Assembly: GCA_030606635.1 (NCBI GenBank)
Contig: JAUWGA010000107.1
Coordinates: 1-6,072 of the forward strand
Direction of reading: 5' to 3'
Length of the DNA stretch: 6,072 nt
Source: Methanosarcinales archaeon
Lineage (GTDB): Archaea > Halobacteriota > Methanosarcinia > Methanosarcinales > Methanogasteraceae
Both the position numbers and the translations under genes were made by a program. The notes below the pieces were generated by a model that made no database searches, was not told the DNA's origin, and was given only the letters and a program-made list of their open reading frames with translations. Shown here piece after piece: positions 1 to 4,960 of this stretch (its first letter is position 1; every line of letters starts with the position of its first letter).

Positions 1-576
1 GCCATGCTTGCTGTTGAGGATGTCTTTGAGAATGCAAGCCGCGGCGATCATCCGAGCAAGGAGAGCGTGGAAGGGACATTCGAGACGACCGACATCTTTG
101 AGATCGCCGAGCATATCGTGAAGCATGGAGAACTGCACCTCACAAAGGAGCAACGGAAGCAGATCATCGAGGACAAGCGCAGGCAGGTGGTAAGCATCAT
201 TGCACAGGGTGCGTTTAATCCGCAGACGAAGGCACCGCACCCGGTCTCGAGAATTGAGAAGGCGATGGAGGAGGCTGGTATCCATATCGATCCGATGAAG
301 GGCATCGATGAACTGGTCAACAAGACGATGGATGCGATACGCCCGATCATCCCGATCAGGTTCGATACCGTTGAGGTTGCTGTCAGGATTCCGGCAGATT
401 ACGCTGCAAAATCGTATGGAGATGTCATGAGTTTTGGCGAACTGGTAAAAGAGGAGTGGCAGGCTGACGGGTCGTGGATCGGTGTTGTTAAGATTCCTGC
501 AGGCATCCAACTTGATTTTTACGGTCTTGTGAACCGCCTCTCAAAGGGCAGCGCGGAAACCAAACTTTTGAAATAG
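1..576 (+). CDS. sbds: Ribosome maturation protein SBDS/SDO1 (5'-truncated by window edge)
   Basis: Archaeal orthologue of Shwachman-Bodian-Diamond syndrome protein, which in eukaryotes works with an EF-2-like GTPase to release the anti-association factor eIF6 from the large ribosomal subunit. The frame is open to base 1, and the first in-frame ATG (base 4) falls inside the FYSH domain, so I read it as internal: about 35-40 N-terminal residues of a typical ~230-residue archaeal SBDS lie outside. Counting from that Met, the end of the FYSH domain is at about 1-45. The helical middle domain runs from about 46 to 115, with the family-typical stretch RRQVVSIIAQGAFNPQT (59-75) and the HPVSRIE...AGIHIDP region (79-97). 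The C-terminal ferredoxin-like domain starts near PIIPIRFDTVEVAVRIP (114-130) and contains EEWQADGSW. It leads the exosome operon and ends 13 bp before rrp4, the usual archaeal order. Identity is near certain; the true start is not visible. Confidence 0.96.
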   Translation, partial: AMLAVEDVFENASRGDHPSKESVEGTFETTDIFEIAEHIVKHGELHLTKEQRKQIIEDKRRQVVSIIAQGAFNPQTKAPHPVSRIEKAMEEAGIHIDPMKGIDELVNKTMDAIRPIIPIRFDTVEVAVRIPADYAAKSYGDVMSFGELVKEEWQADGSWIGVVKIPAGIQLDFYGLVNRLSKGSAETKLLK

Positions 577-589
577 ATTAGGTAATGAC

Positions 590-1291
590 ATGGAAAGAAA
601 TATTGTGATTCCAGGGGATGTGGTGTCTGACAACGTAAAGATGTCGGGCAGCGGCACGTACGTGCATGGCGACGAGGTGCGTGCCTCAGTCTACGGACTC
701 CTGAATATAGGAGAACGGTATATCAGTGTGATCCCGCTTGCAGGCAAGTACATTCCACATGCCAGCGACCGGGTGATAGGGATTATCACAGAGGTTGTAT
801 ATTCAAACTGGATCGTTGACATCAACTCGCCTTACGAGGGATTGTTGCATATATCCCAGTATCCGCGACGGATTGATTCCGAAAACATGAGCAGATATCT
901 CAAGGTCGGGGACAGTATATTAACGATGGTCGCGTCTGTGGATGCCGGCATGAAAGTAGAACTCACGCTTCGGGAGCAGGAACTCAGGGTTCTTTCCAAT
1001 GGGCGCATCGTTACGATCAATCCGACAAAGATGCCGCGTGTGATCGGTCGTAGCGGCTCGATGATCCGGCTGCTGAAGAGCGAGATAGGATGCAACATGT
1101 TTGTCGGGCAGAACGGGCGGATATGGATCAACGGATGCGATGATTGCGTCGACCTGGCAATCCAGACAATCAGATATATCGAAGACAATGCGCACAGACC
1201 GGGACTGACCGAGCGGGTGCAGGCATTCTTAAAAGCGAAGGAGAAGACGAGGTATGGCAAAGTACATGAAAGTCGAAATGATGAGGAGTAA
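590..1291 (+). CDS. rrp4: Exosome complex RNA-binding protein Rrp4
   Basis: Trimeric cap subunit of the archaeal exosome, sitting on the Rrp41/Rrp42 ring and guiding RNA into the central channel in the cytoplasm. At 233 residues it has the usual family length. An N-terminal domain covers about 1-55 (VIPGDVV at 6-12 is typical). An S1 RNA-binding domain follows at about 58-130 (IGIITEVVYSNWIVDI, then GLLHIS at 84-89). A KH-type domain lies at about 138-200, with the GxxG-like loop VIGRSGSM at 151-158. The C-terminus is charged and probably flexible (KAKEKTRYGKVHESRNDEE). The ATG at 590 follows a weak AGGT (580-583). The gene lies between SBDS and rrp41 and ends 2 bp before the rrp41 start. The S1+KH architecture separates it from Csl4, which has a zinc ribbon instead of KH. 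Confidence 0.97.
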   Translation: MERNIVIPGDVVSDNVKMSGSGTYVHGDEVRASVYGLLNIGERYISVIPLAGKYIPHASDRVIGIITEVVYSNWIVDINSPYEGLLHISQYPRRIDSENMSRYLKVGDSILTMVASVDAGMKVELTLREQELRVLSNGRIVTINPTKMPRVIGRSGSMIRLLKSEIGCNMFVGQNGRIWINGCDDCVDLAIQTIRYIEDNAHRPGLTERVQAFLKAKEKTRYGKVHESRNDEE

Positions 1292-1293
1292 TA

Positions 1294-2061
1294 ATGAGTG
1301 AAAAACCAGAACATTTTATTGTGGATGGAAAGCGGCTCGATGGACGGAGTGTTGACGAGCTGCGACCGATTAAAATAAAGCTCAGTCCGCTTGACCGGGC
1401 TGATGGGTCCTGCTACCTTGAATGGGGACGTAATAAGATCATGGCTGCGGTCTATGGTCCAAGAGAGCTCCATCCGAGACACCGGCAGAATCTGACCAAA
1501 GCGGTCGTGCAGTACCGGTACAACATGGCTGCATTCTCAGTGGACGATCGGATAAGACCGGGTCATAGCAGAAGAAGTATAGAGATCTCGAAGGTGGGCA
1601 GGGACGCATTCGAATACGTGGTATTCACAAAGTTTTTCCCGAAGACCGCAGTTGATATATTCATAGAGGTGTTGCAGGCGGATGCCGGTACCAGAACCGC
1701 TGGCATCAATGCGGCATCACTGGCGCTTGCGGATGCAGGCATCCCGATGAGGGGTCTTGTCAGTGCATGTGCTGTTGGGAAGGTGGACGGCGAGATCGTG
1801 CTCGACCTGATGAAAGAGGAGGATAACTTCGGAGAGGCAGATGTGCCGATCGCCATGACTGCCGGCGGGAAGATCACGCATCTTCAGATGGACGGAAACC
1901 TGACAAGAGATGAGTTTTACGAGGCACTCAAACTGGCTAAAATCGGATGTGATAAGGTATACAAATTACAGCGTCAGGCACTTATAGAGCGGTACAGCAA
2001 GGAATATGCCGAGAATGGGGGAGACGCCACGACCCGGCCGGAAGGTGATGCAGATGAGTGA
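1294..2061 (+). CDS. rrp41: Exosome complex exonuclease subunit Rrp41 (catalytic RNase PH subunit)
   Basis: Catalytic subunit of the archaeal exosome: an RNase PH-fold 3'-5' phosphorolytic exoribonuclease that also performs polynucleotide tailing, acting in a hexameric ring with Rrp42. At 255 residues it is family length. Visible elements are the entry motif DGKRLDGR (11-18), the paired RNA/phosphate-contacting arginines in GHSRRSIEISK (R93, R94), the AGTRTAGINAAS phosphate-binding segment (131-142), and the acidic catalytic motif EEDNFGEADVPIA, with D177 and D183 six residues apart as in characterised archaeal Rrp41. These acids mark it as the active subunit; Rrp42 lacks them. The last ~15 residues (GGDATTRPEGDADE) are polar and low-complexity. 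The start is supported by a GAGG (1283-1286) about 7 nt upstream. Its last 8 bases overlap the start of rrp42, suggesting coupled translation of the two ring partners. Confidence 0.98.
   Translation: MSEKPEHFIVDGKRLDGRSVDELRPIKIKLSPLDRADGSCYLEWGRNKIMAAVYGPRELHPRHRQNLTKAVVQYRYNMAAFSVDDRIRPGHSRRSIEISKVGRDAFEYVVFTKFFPKTAVDIFIEVLQADAGTRTAGINAASLALADAGIPMRGLVSACAVGKVDGEIVLDLMKEEDNFGEADVPIAMTAGGKITHLQMDGNLTRDEFYEALKLAKIGCDKVYKLQRQALIERYSKEYAENGGDATTRPEGDADE
2043..2047 (+). promoter_or_regulatory. Shine-Dalgarno site that fixes the rrp42 start
   Basis: AGGTG lies 6 nt before the ATG at 2054. In-frame alternatives at 2006 and 2048 are poorer: the site is immediately adjacent to the 2048 ATG and downstream of the 2006 ATG, and starting at 2006 would add 16 residues not expected in the family. 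Confidence 0.6.
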
Positions 2062-2833
2062 TGATGTGATGGCAGAGATCCACCGTGATTACCTCTTCAA
2101 TCTGGTACTCAAGGGTGAGCGGGATGATGGACGTGCATTCGATGAATTTCGGGACATATCCATCGAGACCGGTGTCGCAGGGATGGCAGAGGGTTCTGCT
2201 CTTGTGACGCTTGGGGATACGCAGATCTTAGTCGGCGTAAAGATCCAGCCGGGTGAGCCGTTTCCGGACACGCCGGACGTGGGCGTGATCATCACCAATA
2301 CCGAACTGATCCCGATGGCATCTCCCGAATACGAGGCAGGTCCTCCGAGAGAAGGTGCGATAGAGATTGCAAGAGTTGTGGATCGCGGTATCAGGGAGTC
2401 GAAAGCGATCGATCTCGAAAAACTCTGCATGGTCAAAGGCGAGAAGGTCTGGATCATATTTATCGACATCCACGTGCTGAATAACGGCGGCAACATCATC
2501 GATGCAGCATCCATTGGCAGCATCGCGGCCCTGCTCAGCACAACACTGCCCGCGGAAAGATATGGTCTCGGCGAGGATTCGCCGCTTCCGGTGAGGGATA
2601 TTCCTGTTGCGGTCACTGCAATTGAGTTTGGCGGAGAACTGCTTCTTGACCCATCGCTTGAGGAAGGGAAGCTGGCAGGAACCGTGTACACAGTCATCAC
2701 CAACTCCGATGGCAGCATCTCCGGGATGCAGAAGAGTGGCGCAGAGCCGCTCACCATCGATCAGGCCATGAGAGTGGTCGATATGGCGGGGACTGCGGCA
2801 GCCAAGATACGGGAAAAATTCTTAGAGGTCTGA
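2054..2833 (+). CDS. rrp42: Exosome complex subunit Rrp42 (non-catalytic RNase PH subunit)
   Basis: Structural RNase PH-fold partner of Rrp41 in the hexameric exosome ring. It contributes to RNA binding and is needed for activity but has no active site of its own. With the start at 2054 it has 259 residues, the family norm. Visible motifs are KGERDDGRAFDEFRDI (20-35), YEAGPPREGAIEIARVVDRG (93-112) with arginines R111 and R114 of the expected RNA-contacting helix, NNGGNIIDAASIGS (143-156), and the C-terminal DPSLEEGKL and GMQKSGAEPL segments. The catalytic acidic ED-x5-AD motif of Rrp41 is absent, which separates the two paralogues. The start was chosen by the SD at 2043-2047 and by the family N-terminus (MSDDVMAEIHRDYL). 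It overlaps rrp41 by 8 bp (ATGAGTGA). Its final codons (GAG GTC TGA) lie inside the first copy of the 24-bp repeat that brackets the insert before rpl37ae. Confidence 0.97.
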   Translation: MSDDVMAEIHRDYLFNLVLKGERDDGRAFDEFRDISIETGVAGMAEGSALVTLGDTQILVGVKIQPGEPFPDTPDVGVIITNTELIPMASPEYEAGPPREGAIEIARVVDRGIRESKAIDLEKLCMVKGEKVWIIFIDIHVLNNGGNIIDAASIGSIAALLSTTLPAERYGLGEDSPLPVRDIPVAVTAIEFGGELLLDPSLEEGKLAGTVYTVITNSDGSISGMQKSGAEPLTIDQAMRVVDMAGTAAAKIREKFLEV

Positions 2834-2848
2834 ATAAATGGTAAAACA
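2825..2848 (+). repeat. 24-bp direct repeat, copy 1 (rrp42 stop plus decoy start)
   Basis: Bases 2825-2848 are identical to 2965-2988, offset by exactly 140 bp. The first half is GAGGTCTGAATAAATGG and the remainder reads into GTAAAACA. This copy holds the last two sense codons and the stop of rrp42 plus an ATG (2838) that no longer starts eL43. Identity stops on both sides (A versus G before, C versus T after). Confidence 0.95.
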
Positions 2849-2869
2849 CGATTTTTTACAAAAAAATCG
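2849..2869 (+). other. Perfect A/T-rich inverted repeat at the 5' end of the insert
   Basis: CGATTTTTT (2849-2857), a 3-nt ACA loop, then AAAAAATCG (2861-2869): a 9-bp perfect stem. It is followed by AGTAAAAGA. The T6 run could serve as an archaeal oligo-T termination signal. The same layout, followed by AGTAAAAGG, recurs after rpoP at 3415-3436. Confidence 0.6.
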
Positions 2870-2877
2870 AGTAAAAG

Positions 2878-2960
2878 AGTCCGACATTCCGCTAACGCCC
2901 TGCCCTTCGGGCAGTGGCGTCGATGGATTCCTTTGGAATCCATTACGCTCCAGTCGGACT
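2878..2960 (+). other. Cloverleaf-like three-stem nucleic-acid fold
   Basis: One 8-bp closing stem encloses two strong hairpins (2895-2920 GC-rich, 2923-2943 mixed), giving a three-way junction if transcribed. All three stems are perfect apart from one bulged T. It is not a tRNA: no TTCGA-type T-loop and no 7-bp acceptor/5-bp T-arm layout can be placed. Within the operon transcript it would lie just upstream of the rpl37ae ribosome-binding site, so a leader-RNA role for eL43 synthesis is possible. This is inferred from base pairing alone. Confidence 0.55.
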
Positions 2961-2963
2961 TAC

Positions 2964-2969
2964 GGAGGT
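2964..2969 (+). promoter_or_regulatory. Ribosome-binding site of rpl37ae
   Basis: GGAGGT lies 8 nt before the ATG at 2978. It is a better match than the equivalent AGAGGT in copy 1, because the base before the repeat is G here. The duplication thus leaves rrp42 with its stop and rpl37ae with a full initiation region. Confidence 0.75.
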
Positions 2970-2988
2970 CTGAATAAATGGTAAAACA
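2965..2988 (+). repeat. 24-bp direct repeat, copy 2 (rpl37ae initiation region)
   Basis: Exact copy of 2825-2848. It carries the functional SD core and the true eL43 ATG (2978-2980) with the first codons. A shorter 9-base piece, GAGGTCTGA, occurs a third time at 3272-3280, where it is the end of rpl37ae and the start signal for rpoP; that one may be just the common SD-plus-stop arrangement. Confidence 0.95.
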
Positions 2989-3280
2989 TACTAAAGGATG
3001 GAAAACGAGGTCCGCAGGCAGATTCGGTGTGCGGTATGGCAGAAACATCAGAAAGCGTGTCGCGGATATCGAAGAGAAGATGCATGAGAAGCATAAATGC
3101 ACCCAGTGCGGGTTTTCGTCTGTGCGCCGCATCGGCACCGGAATCTGGAAGTGCAGAAAATGCGGGCACACATTCGCAGGCGGCACGTATCTTCCGACCA
3201 CGTCGATCGGGGAGACCGTTTCACGGTCTGTGAAGCGTGCTATAGCGCAGAGAGAGCGAGATGCGGCGATGGAGGTCTGA
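2978..3280 (+). CDS. rpl37ae: Large-subunit ribosomal protein eL43 (L37Ae), zinc ribbon
   Basis: Ribosomal protein of the archaeal/eukaryotic large subunit, 100 residues, slightly longer than the shortest family members. The N-terminal half is basic (KGWKTRSAGRFGVRYGRNIRKR, shown in part by GRFGVRYG at 14-21). A zinc ribbon follows with ligands C41, C44, C59 and C62 in the pattern CTQC...KCRKC, then the typical GHTFAGGTYLPTT (63-75). The C-terminal helix is charged. The start at 2978 matches the family N-terminus and has a full GGAGGT upstream. The upstream junction is unusual: its initiation region is duplicated and a 116-bp structured insert separates it from rrp42. Its TGA stop overlaps the rpoP ATG by one base. 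Confidence 0.96.
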   Translation: MVKHTKGWKTRSAGRFGVRYGRNIRKRVADIEEKMHEKHKCTQCGFSSVRRIGTGIWKCRKCGHTFAGGTYLPTTSIGETVSRSVKRAIAQRERDAAMEV

Positions 3281-3417
3281 TGGGCTACCGGTGCGTCAAC
3301 TGCAAGCAGCCTGTTGAGATCGACTATGAATACCGCGGTGTCAGGTGCCCGTACTGCGGGCACCGCATCCTTGTAAAGGAACGACCTGTGCAGATCAAGC
3401 GGGTTCCTGCCGAGTAA
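3280..3417 (+). CDS. rpoP: DNA-directed RNA polymerase subunit P (RpoP, Rpb12-like)
   Basis: Small zinc-binding subunit of archaeal RNA polymerase, orthologous to eukaryotic Rpb12. It has 45 residues, the normal size. Two CxxC pairs (C5/C8 and C23/C26) bracket a short segment, and CPYCGHRILVKER (23-35) is the family signature. The start at 3280 was chosen because it gives exactly the family length; a longer frame from 3097 would only translate the eL43 coding region in another frame. GGAGGT (3271-3276) lies 3-4 nt upstream and the start overlaps the eL43 stop (TGATG), so translation is probably coupled. The stop is the first three bases of the A/T inverted repeat that follows. Confidence 0.95.
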   Translation: MGYRCVNCKQPVEIDYEYRGVRCPYCGHRILVKERPVQIKRVPAE

Positions 3418-3436
3418 TTTTTTTTTAAAAAAATTA
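3415..3436 (+). terminator. Poly-T/poly-A inverted repeat after rpoP; possible terminator or core promoter of pcc1
   Basis: TAATTTTTTT (3415-3424), a TT spacer, AAAAAAATTA (3427-3436): a perfect 10-bp inverted repeat starting in the rpoP stop codon. The nine-T run (3418-3426) is the kind of signal at which archaeal RNA polymerase terminates. The same A/T-rich block is centred about 23 bp before the pcc1 ATG, close to where a TATA-like box would sit for a leaderless or short-leader transcript. The sequence cannot decide between the two. The block is followed by AGTAAAAGG, like its counterpart at 2849-2869. Confidence 0.45.
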
Positions 3437-3448
3437 AGTAAAAGGAGA

Positions 3449-3682
3449 ATGGACCGAGCAGAGTTTAGTTTCGATTTTGGCGAGGGTGCGTCCACGATAT
3501 ACCATGCGCTGCTGCCAGAGACCAGAGAAGCGTTTCCGAGGAGCCGGGCAGCGCTGTCGGTGGATGATGGGCTGCTACAGCTCATCGTGGATGCCGAGGA
3601 CATCGCTGCTCTGCGTGCCGCACTGAACACATGGCTCAGGCTGATCAAGGTTGCGTGCGAGATGGCAGAAATCCGGTCGTGA
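3449..3682 (+). CDS. pcc1: KEOPS complex subunit Pcc1
   Basis: Dimerisation subunit of KEOPS, the complex (Kae1, Bud32, Cgi121, Pcc1) that attaches threonylcarbamoyl to A37 of ANN-decoding tRNAs. At 77 residues it is family size. It shows a two-strand start (AEFSFDFGEGASTIYHAL), the mid-region SRAALSVDDGLLQLIVDAED (32-51), and the diagnostic C-terminal helix ALRAALNTWLRLIKVACEM. It follows rpoP by 31 bp, its usual archaeal neighbourhood. The only plausible start is ATG 3449; GGAG (3444-3447) lies just 1 nt before it, unusually close for a Shine-Dalgarno, so a short-leader transcript from the A/T block upstream may initiate it. Its TGA is immediately followed by the comD start. Confidence 0.9.
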   Translation: MDRAEFSFDFGEGASTIYHALLPETREAFPRSRAALSVDDGLLQLIVDAEDIAALRAALNTWLRLIKVACEMAEIRS

Positions 3683-4180
3683 GTGCGAAAGATGGGTTCG
3701 ACGAAAGCTTACAGCGCTCTTAAAAAAGCAGGGATCGATTTCGTGACGAGTGTTCCCTGCGTCAATTTAGGAGGTCTGCTCGATCTGCTCGAATCCGATC
3801 CCGAGATTGTGCACGTTCCAGTAACAAGAGAAGAGGAAGGTGTCGGGATATGTGCTGGCGCATACCTTGGAGGCGCGAACCCTGCAATCGTCATGCAGAA
3901 CTCGGGTCTCGGAAACAGTATCAATGCGCTCGCATCGTTAAGTCTGCTCTACAGGATGCCTTTGCTCATGGTCCTCAGCCACAGGGGCGATCTCGGCGAG
4001 CAGATATCAGCACAGGTGCCGATGGGGCAGTTAACGCCCGGACTGCTCGATAATCTTGGAATACCATGGTACTCGCCCACTCCTTCTGATGTTGACCGGG
4101 TAATTCCGGGCGCATGGACGCTTGCAAAGGCAGCAGGGCTGCCTGTCGCGATTTTACTTGGTGAATCGTTCTGGGTTTGA
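3683..4180 (+). CDS. comD: Sulfopyruvate decarboxylase alpha subunit (ComD)
   Basis: Alpha subunit of the thiamine-diphosphate enzyme that converts 3-sulfopyruvate to sulfoacetaldehyde in coenzyme M biosynthesis. At 165 residues it corresponds to the TPP pyrimidine-binding domain only. Visible features are GIDFVTSVPCVNLGGLLDLL (17-36), the acidic cluster TREEEGVGICAGAYLGG (48-64) containing the glutamate that activates the cofactor, and MQNSGLGNSINALASL (71-86), typical of the sulfopyruvate/phosphonopyruvate decarboxylase family. The beta subunit ComE, which carries the diphosphate/Mg-binding half, is not found here: after the stop there are 93 non-coding bases and then convergent genes. The GTG at 3683 directly follows the pcc1 stop; ATG 3692 (three codons in) is an equally reasonable start, and neither has a strong SD. 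A separate phosphonopyruvate decarboxylase-like role is possible but less likely given the unfused, short form. Confidence 0.85.
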   Translation: MRKMGSTKAYSALKKAGIDFVTSVPCVNLGGLLDLLESDPEIVHVPVTREEEGVGICAGAYLGGANPAIVMQNSGLGNSINALASLSLLYRMPLLMVLSHRGDLGEQISAQVPMGQLTPGLLDNLGIPWYSPTPSDVDRVIPGAWTLAKAAGLPVAILLGESFWV

Positions 4181-4185
4181 GATTC

Positions 4186-4240
4186 GCGGCATTCGCCGTC
4201 GTCCGTGAATGCGCAAGCAAAGGCGCAACCATCTCTTTTT
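4186..4240 (+). terminator. Hairpin plus T-tract in the convergent intergenic region
   Basis: GCATTCGC (4189-4196) pairs with GTGAATGC (4205-4212), 8 bp with one G-T wobble and an 8-nt loop, extendable past a bulged G4188 by GC/GC pairs to 4186-4214. A T5 run follows at 4236-4240. It sits just after comD and could end the operon transcript. The spacing from stem to T-run is long for a classical intrinsic terminator, so support is modest. Confidence 0.35.
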
Positions 4241-4273
4241 CAGGCAGTACTCCTACACTTCACCTGTGGAGAC

Positions 4274-4960
4274 CTACCCAACCACGATTCCGTCATCAGT
4301 GATCTGATAACCTGCCGACTCCTGCCTGAGTCCAGCCATCGCCTCGATGGTGAGCGTCTCGGAATCGAGGTGGATGATGTTGTCCACGCTCGCTTTTAAC
4401 ATCGTCTCGATCTCGGTCTCTGCCGTACCCTCTGTGTATGTGATGATGCCGGTTCCGCCTGCCATCTTGATCCGCATGATGTAGGACTTGAGTACCCTGA
4501 TGACAAGGATCGGTGAGTTAAACGCAAATAGCGTGGTCGATGAGTCCAGAATCGACCTGAACTGCTGTGTCTGCTGGTAGATATTCTGCAACTGCTGGAT
4601 GACCTTGCTTGCGATGTCAGTCGGATTCTGGGGCGAGGATATCATCAGGTTCTTGGTCTCCTTCTGCATAGCGCCGACAGAACCTGATGCCGTATCGATC
4701 ACATACAACTTATTAGCTATGATATAATCATGGATGAACCAGTCAAAAGCCATCATCTGCTGTTCGAGCTGGGACTGGGTATAGTCAGTCATCAGATACG
4801 AGCAGAGATCGCCGTCCGCTACCGCCTGACGCAGAAACTGGTAGCAGAATATGGACTTTCCAGTCTTCGGCGGACCATAGACGAGAGTCATCGTATTCTC
4901 GGGCAGTCCGCCGGACAGTTCATCAAGTCCGGTGATCCCGGACCCTATTTTTGGAATCAT
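4274..4960 (-). CDS. KaiC/RecA-superfamily ATPase, single domain
   Basis: Stand-alone KaiC-like P-loop ATPase of the KaiC/GvpD/RAD55 group, 228 residues, probably cytoplasmic (no signal peptide or membrane segment). The KaiC-type opening IGSGITGLDELSGGLPENTM (5-24) precedes an intact Walker A GPPKTGKS (29-36). A Walker B-like strand ends at RSILDSSTTLF (D139, S140), and the late strands are GGTGIITYTEG (168-178) and VDNIIHLDS. At the position where circadian KaiC has a pair of catalytic glutamates it has MTDYTQ (57-62), so hydrolysis may be weak, as in FlaH-type relatives. The middle is glutamine-rich (QQLQNIYQQTQQF, 122-134). Its ATG overlaps the stop of the upstream GTPase-fusion gene by 4 bp (ATGA), so the two are co-translated and likely act together. 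The exact role is unknown. FlaH (ArlH) is considered unlikely because no archaellum genes are present in the window. Confidence 0.85.
   Translation of the reverse strand: MIPKIGSGITGLDELSGGLPENTMTLVYGPPKTGKSIFCYQFLRQAVADGDLCSYLMTDYTQSQLEQQMMAFDWFIHDYIIANKLYVIDTASGSVGAMQKETKNLMISSPQNPTDIASKVIQQLQNIYQQTQQFRSILDSSTTLFAFNSPILVIRVLKSYIMRIKMAGGTGIITYTEGTAETEIETMLKASVDNIIHLDSETLTIEAMAGLRQESAGYQITDDGIVVG

Larger units (their letters stand above)
2849..2964 (+). mobile_element. 116-bp structured insert between rrp42 and rpl37ae (MITE-like or dispersed repeat candidate)
   Basis: This stretch lies between the two 24-bp repeats in an otherwise gap-free operon, so it looks inserted. It contains the A/T hairpin (2849-2869) and then a closed three-stem fold. 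The outer stem pairs AGTCCGAC (2878-2885) with GTCGGACT (2953-2960), 8 bp. Hairpin 1 (2895-2920) has 11 bp with one bulged T at 2915 and a TTC loop. Hairpin 2 (2923-2943) has 9 perfect bp and a TTT loop. A near-repeat CATTCCGCT (2885-2893) / CATTACGCT (2941-2949) sits at the inner edges. No transposase or protein domain is encoded. Terminal pairing and flanking duplication fit a non-autonomous element, but a 24-bp target duplication is longer than most insertion sequences produce, so a repeat-borne tandem duplication or a regulatory RNA element is also possible. Confidence 0.45.
2838..2984 (+). pseudogene. Decoy small ORF created by the duplicated eL43 start (48 aa, probably not functional)
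   Basis: The ATG in the first 24-bp repeat opens a 48-codon frame that runs through the whole insert and stops at TAA 2982-2984 inside the second repeat. It begins MVKH, the same four residues as eL43, then diverges (next residues DFLQKNRVKESD). It overlaps the true rpl37ae start by 7 nt. No domain is recognisable and its sequence follows the hairpins, so I infer it is a by-product of the insertion. It has an AGAGGT at the right distance (2824-2829), so it could be translated and could affect initiation at rpl37ae. Listed as a pseudogene-like relic rather than a gene. Confidence 0.4.

Noticed and set aside
832..1482. 216-codon minus-strand frame across rrp4 and rrp41
   Set aside because: Shadow of two conserved plus-strand genes.
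2006..2053. Longer rrp42 beginning at ATG 2006
   Set aside because: Adds 16 residues inside rrp41 coding sequence with no SD; ATG 2054 has a well-spaced SD and the family N-terminus.
2878..2960. tRNA gene
   Set aside because: Cloverleaf-like, but it has no T-loop, anticodon arm or acceptor stem of tRNA dimensions.
2825..2988. CRISPR-like repeat-spacer unit
   Set aside because: Only two repeats, a 116-bp spacer, and the repeats are explained by gene start/stop signals.
3097..3279. Longer rpoP beginning at ATG 3097
   Set aside because: The extra 61 residues are eL43 coding sequence in another frame; 45 residues from 3280 is the exact family size.
2761..3648. 295-codon open frame on the minus strand
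   Set aside because: It lies antisense to rrp42, eL43, rpoP and pcc1, all of which are confidently identified, and runs through the inverted repeats; no recognisable domain.
4274..4960. Archaellum ATPase FlaH/ArlH
   Set aside because: Same superfamily, but the neighbour is a GTPase fusion and no archaellum genes are visible.
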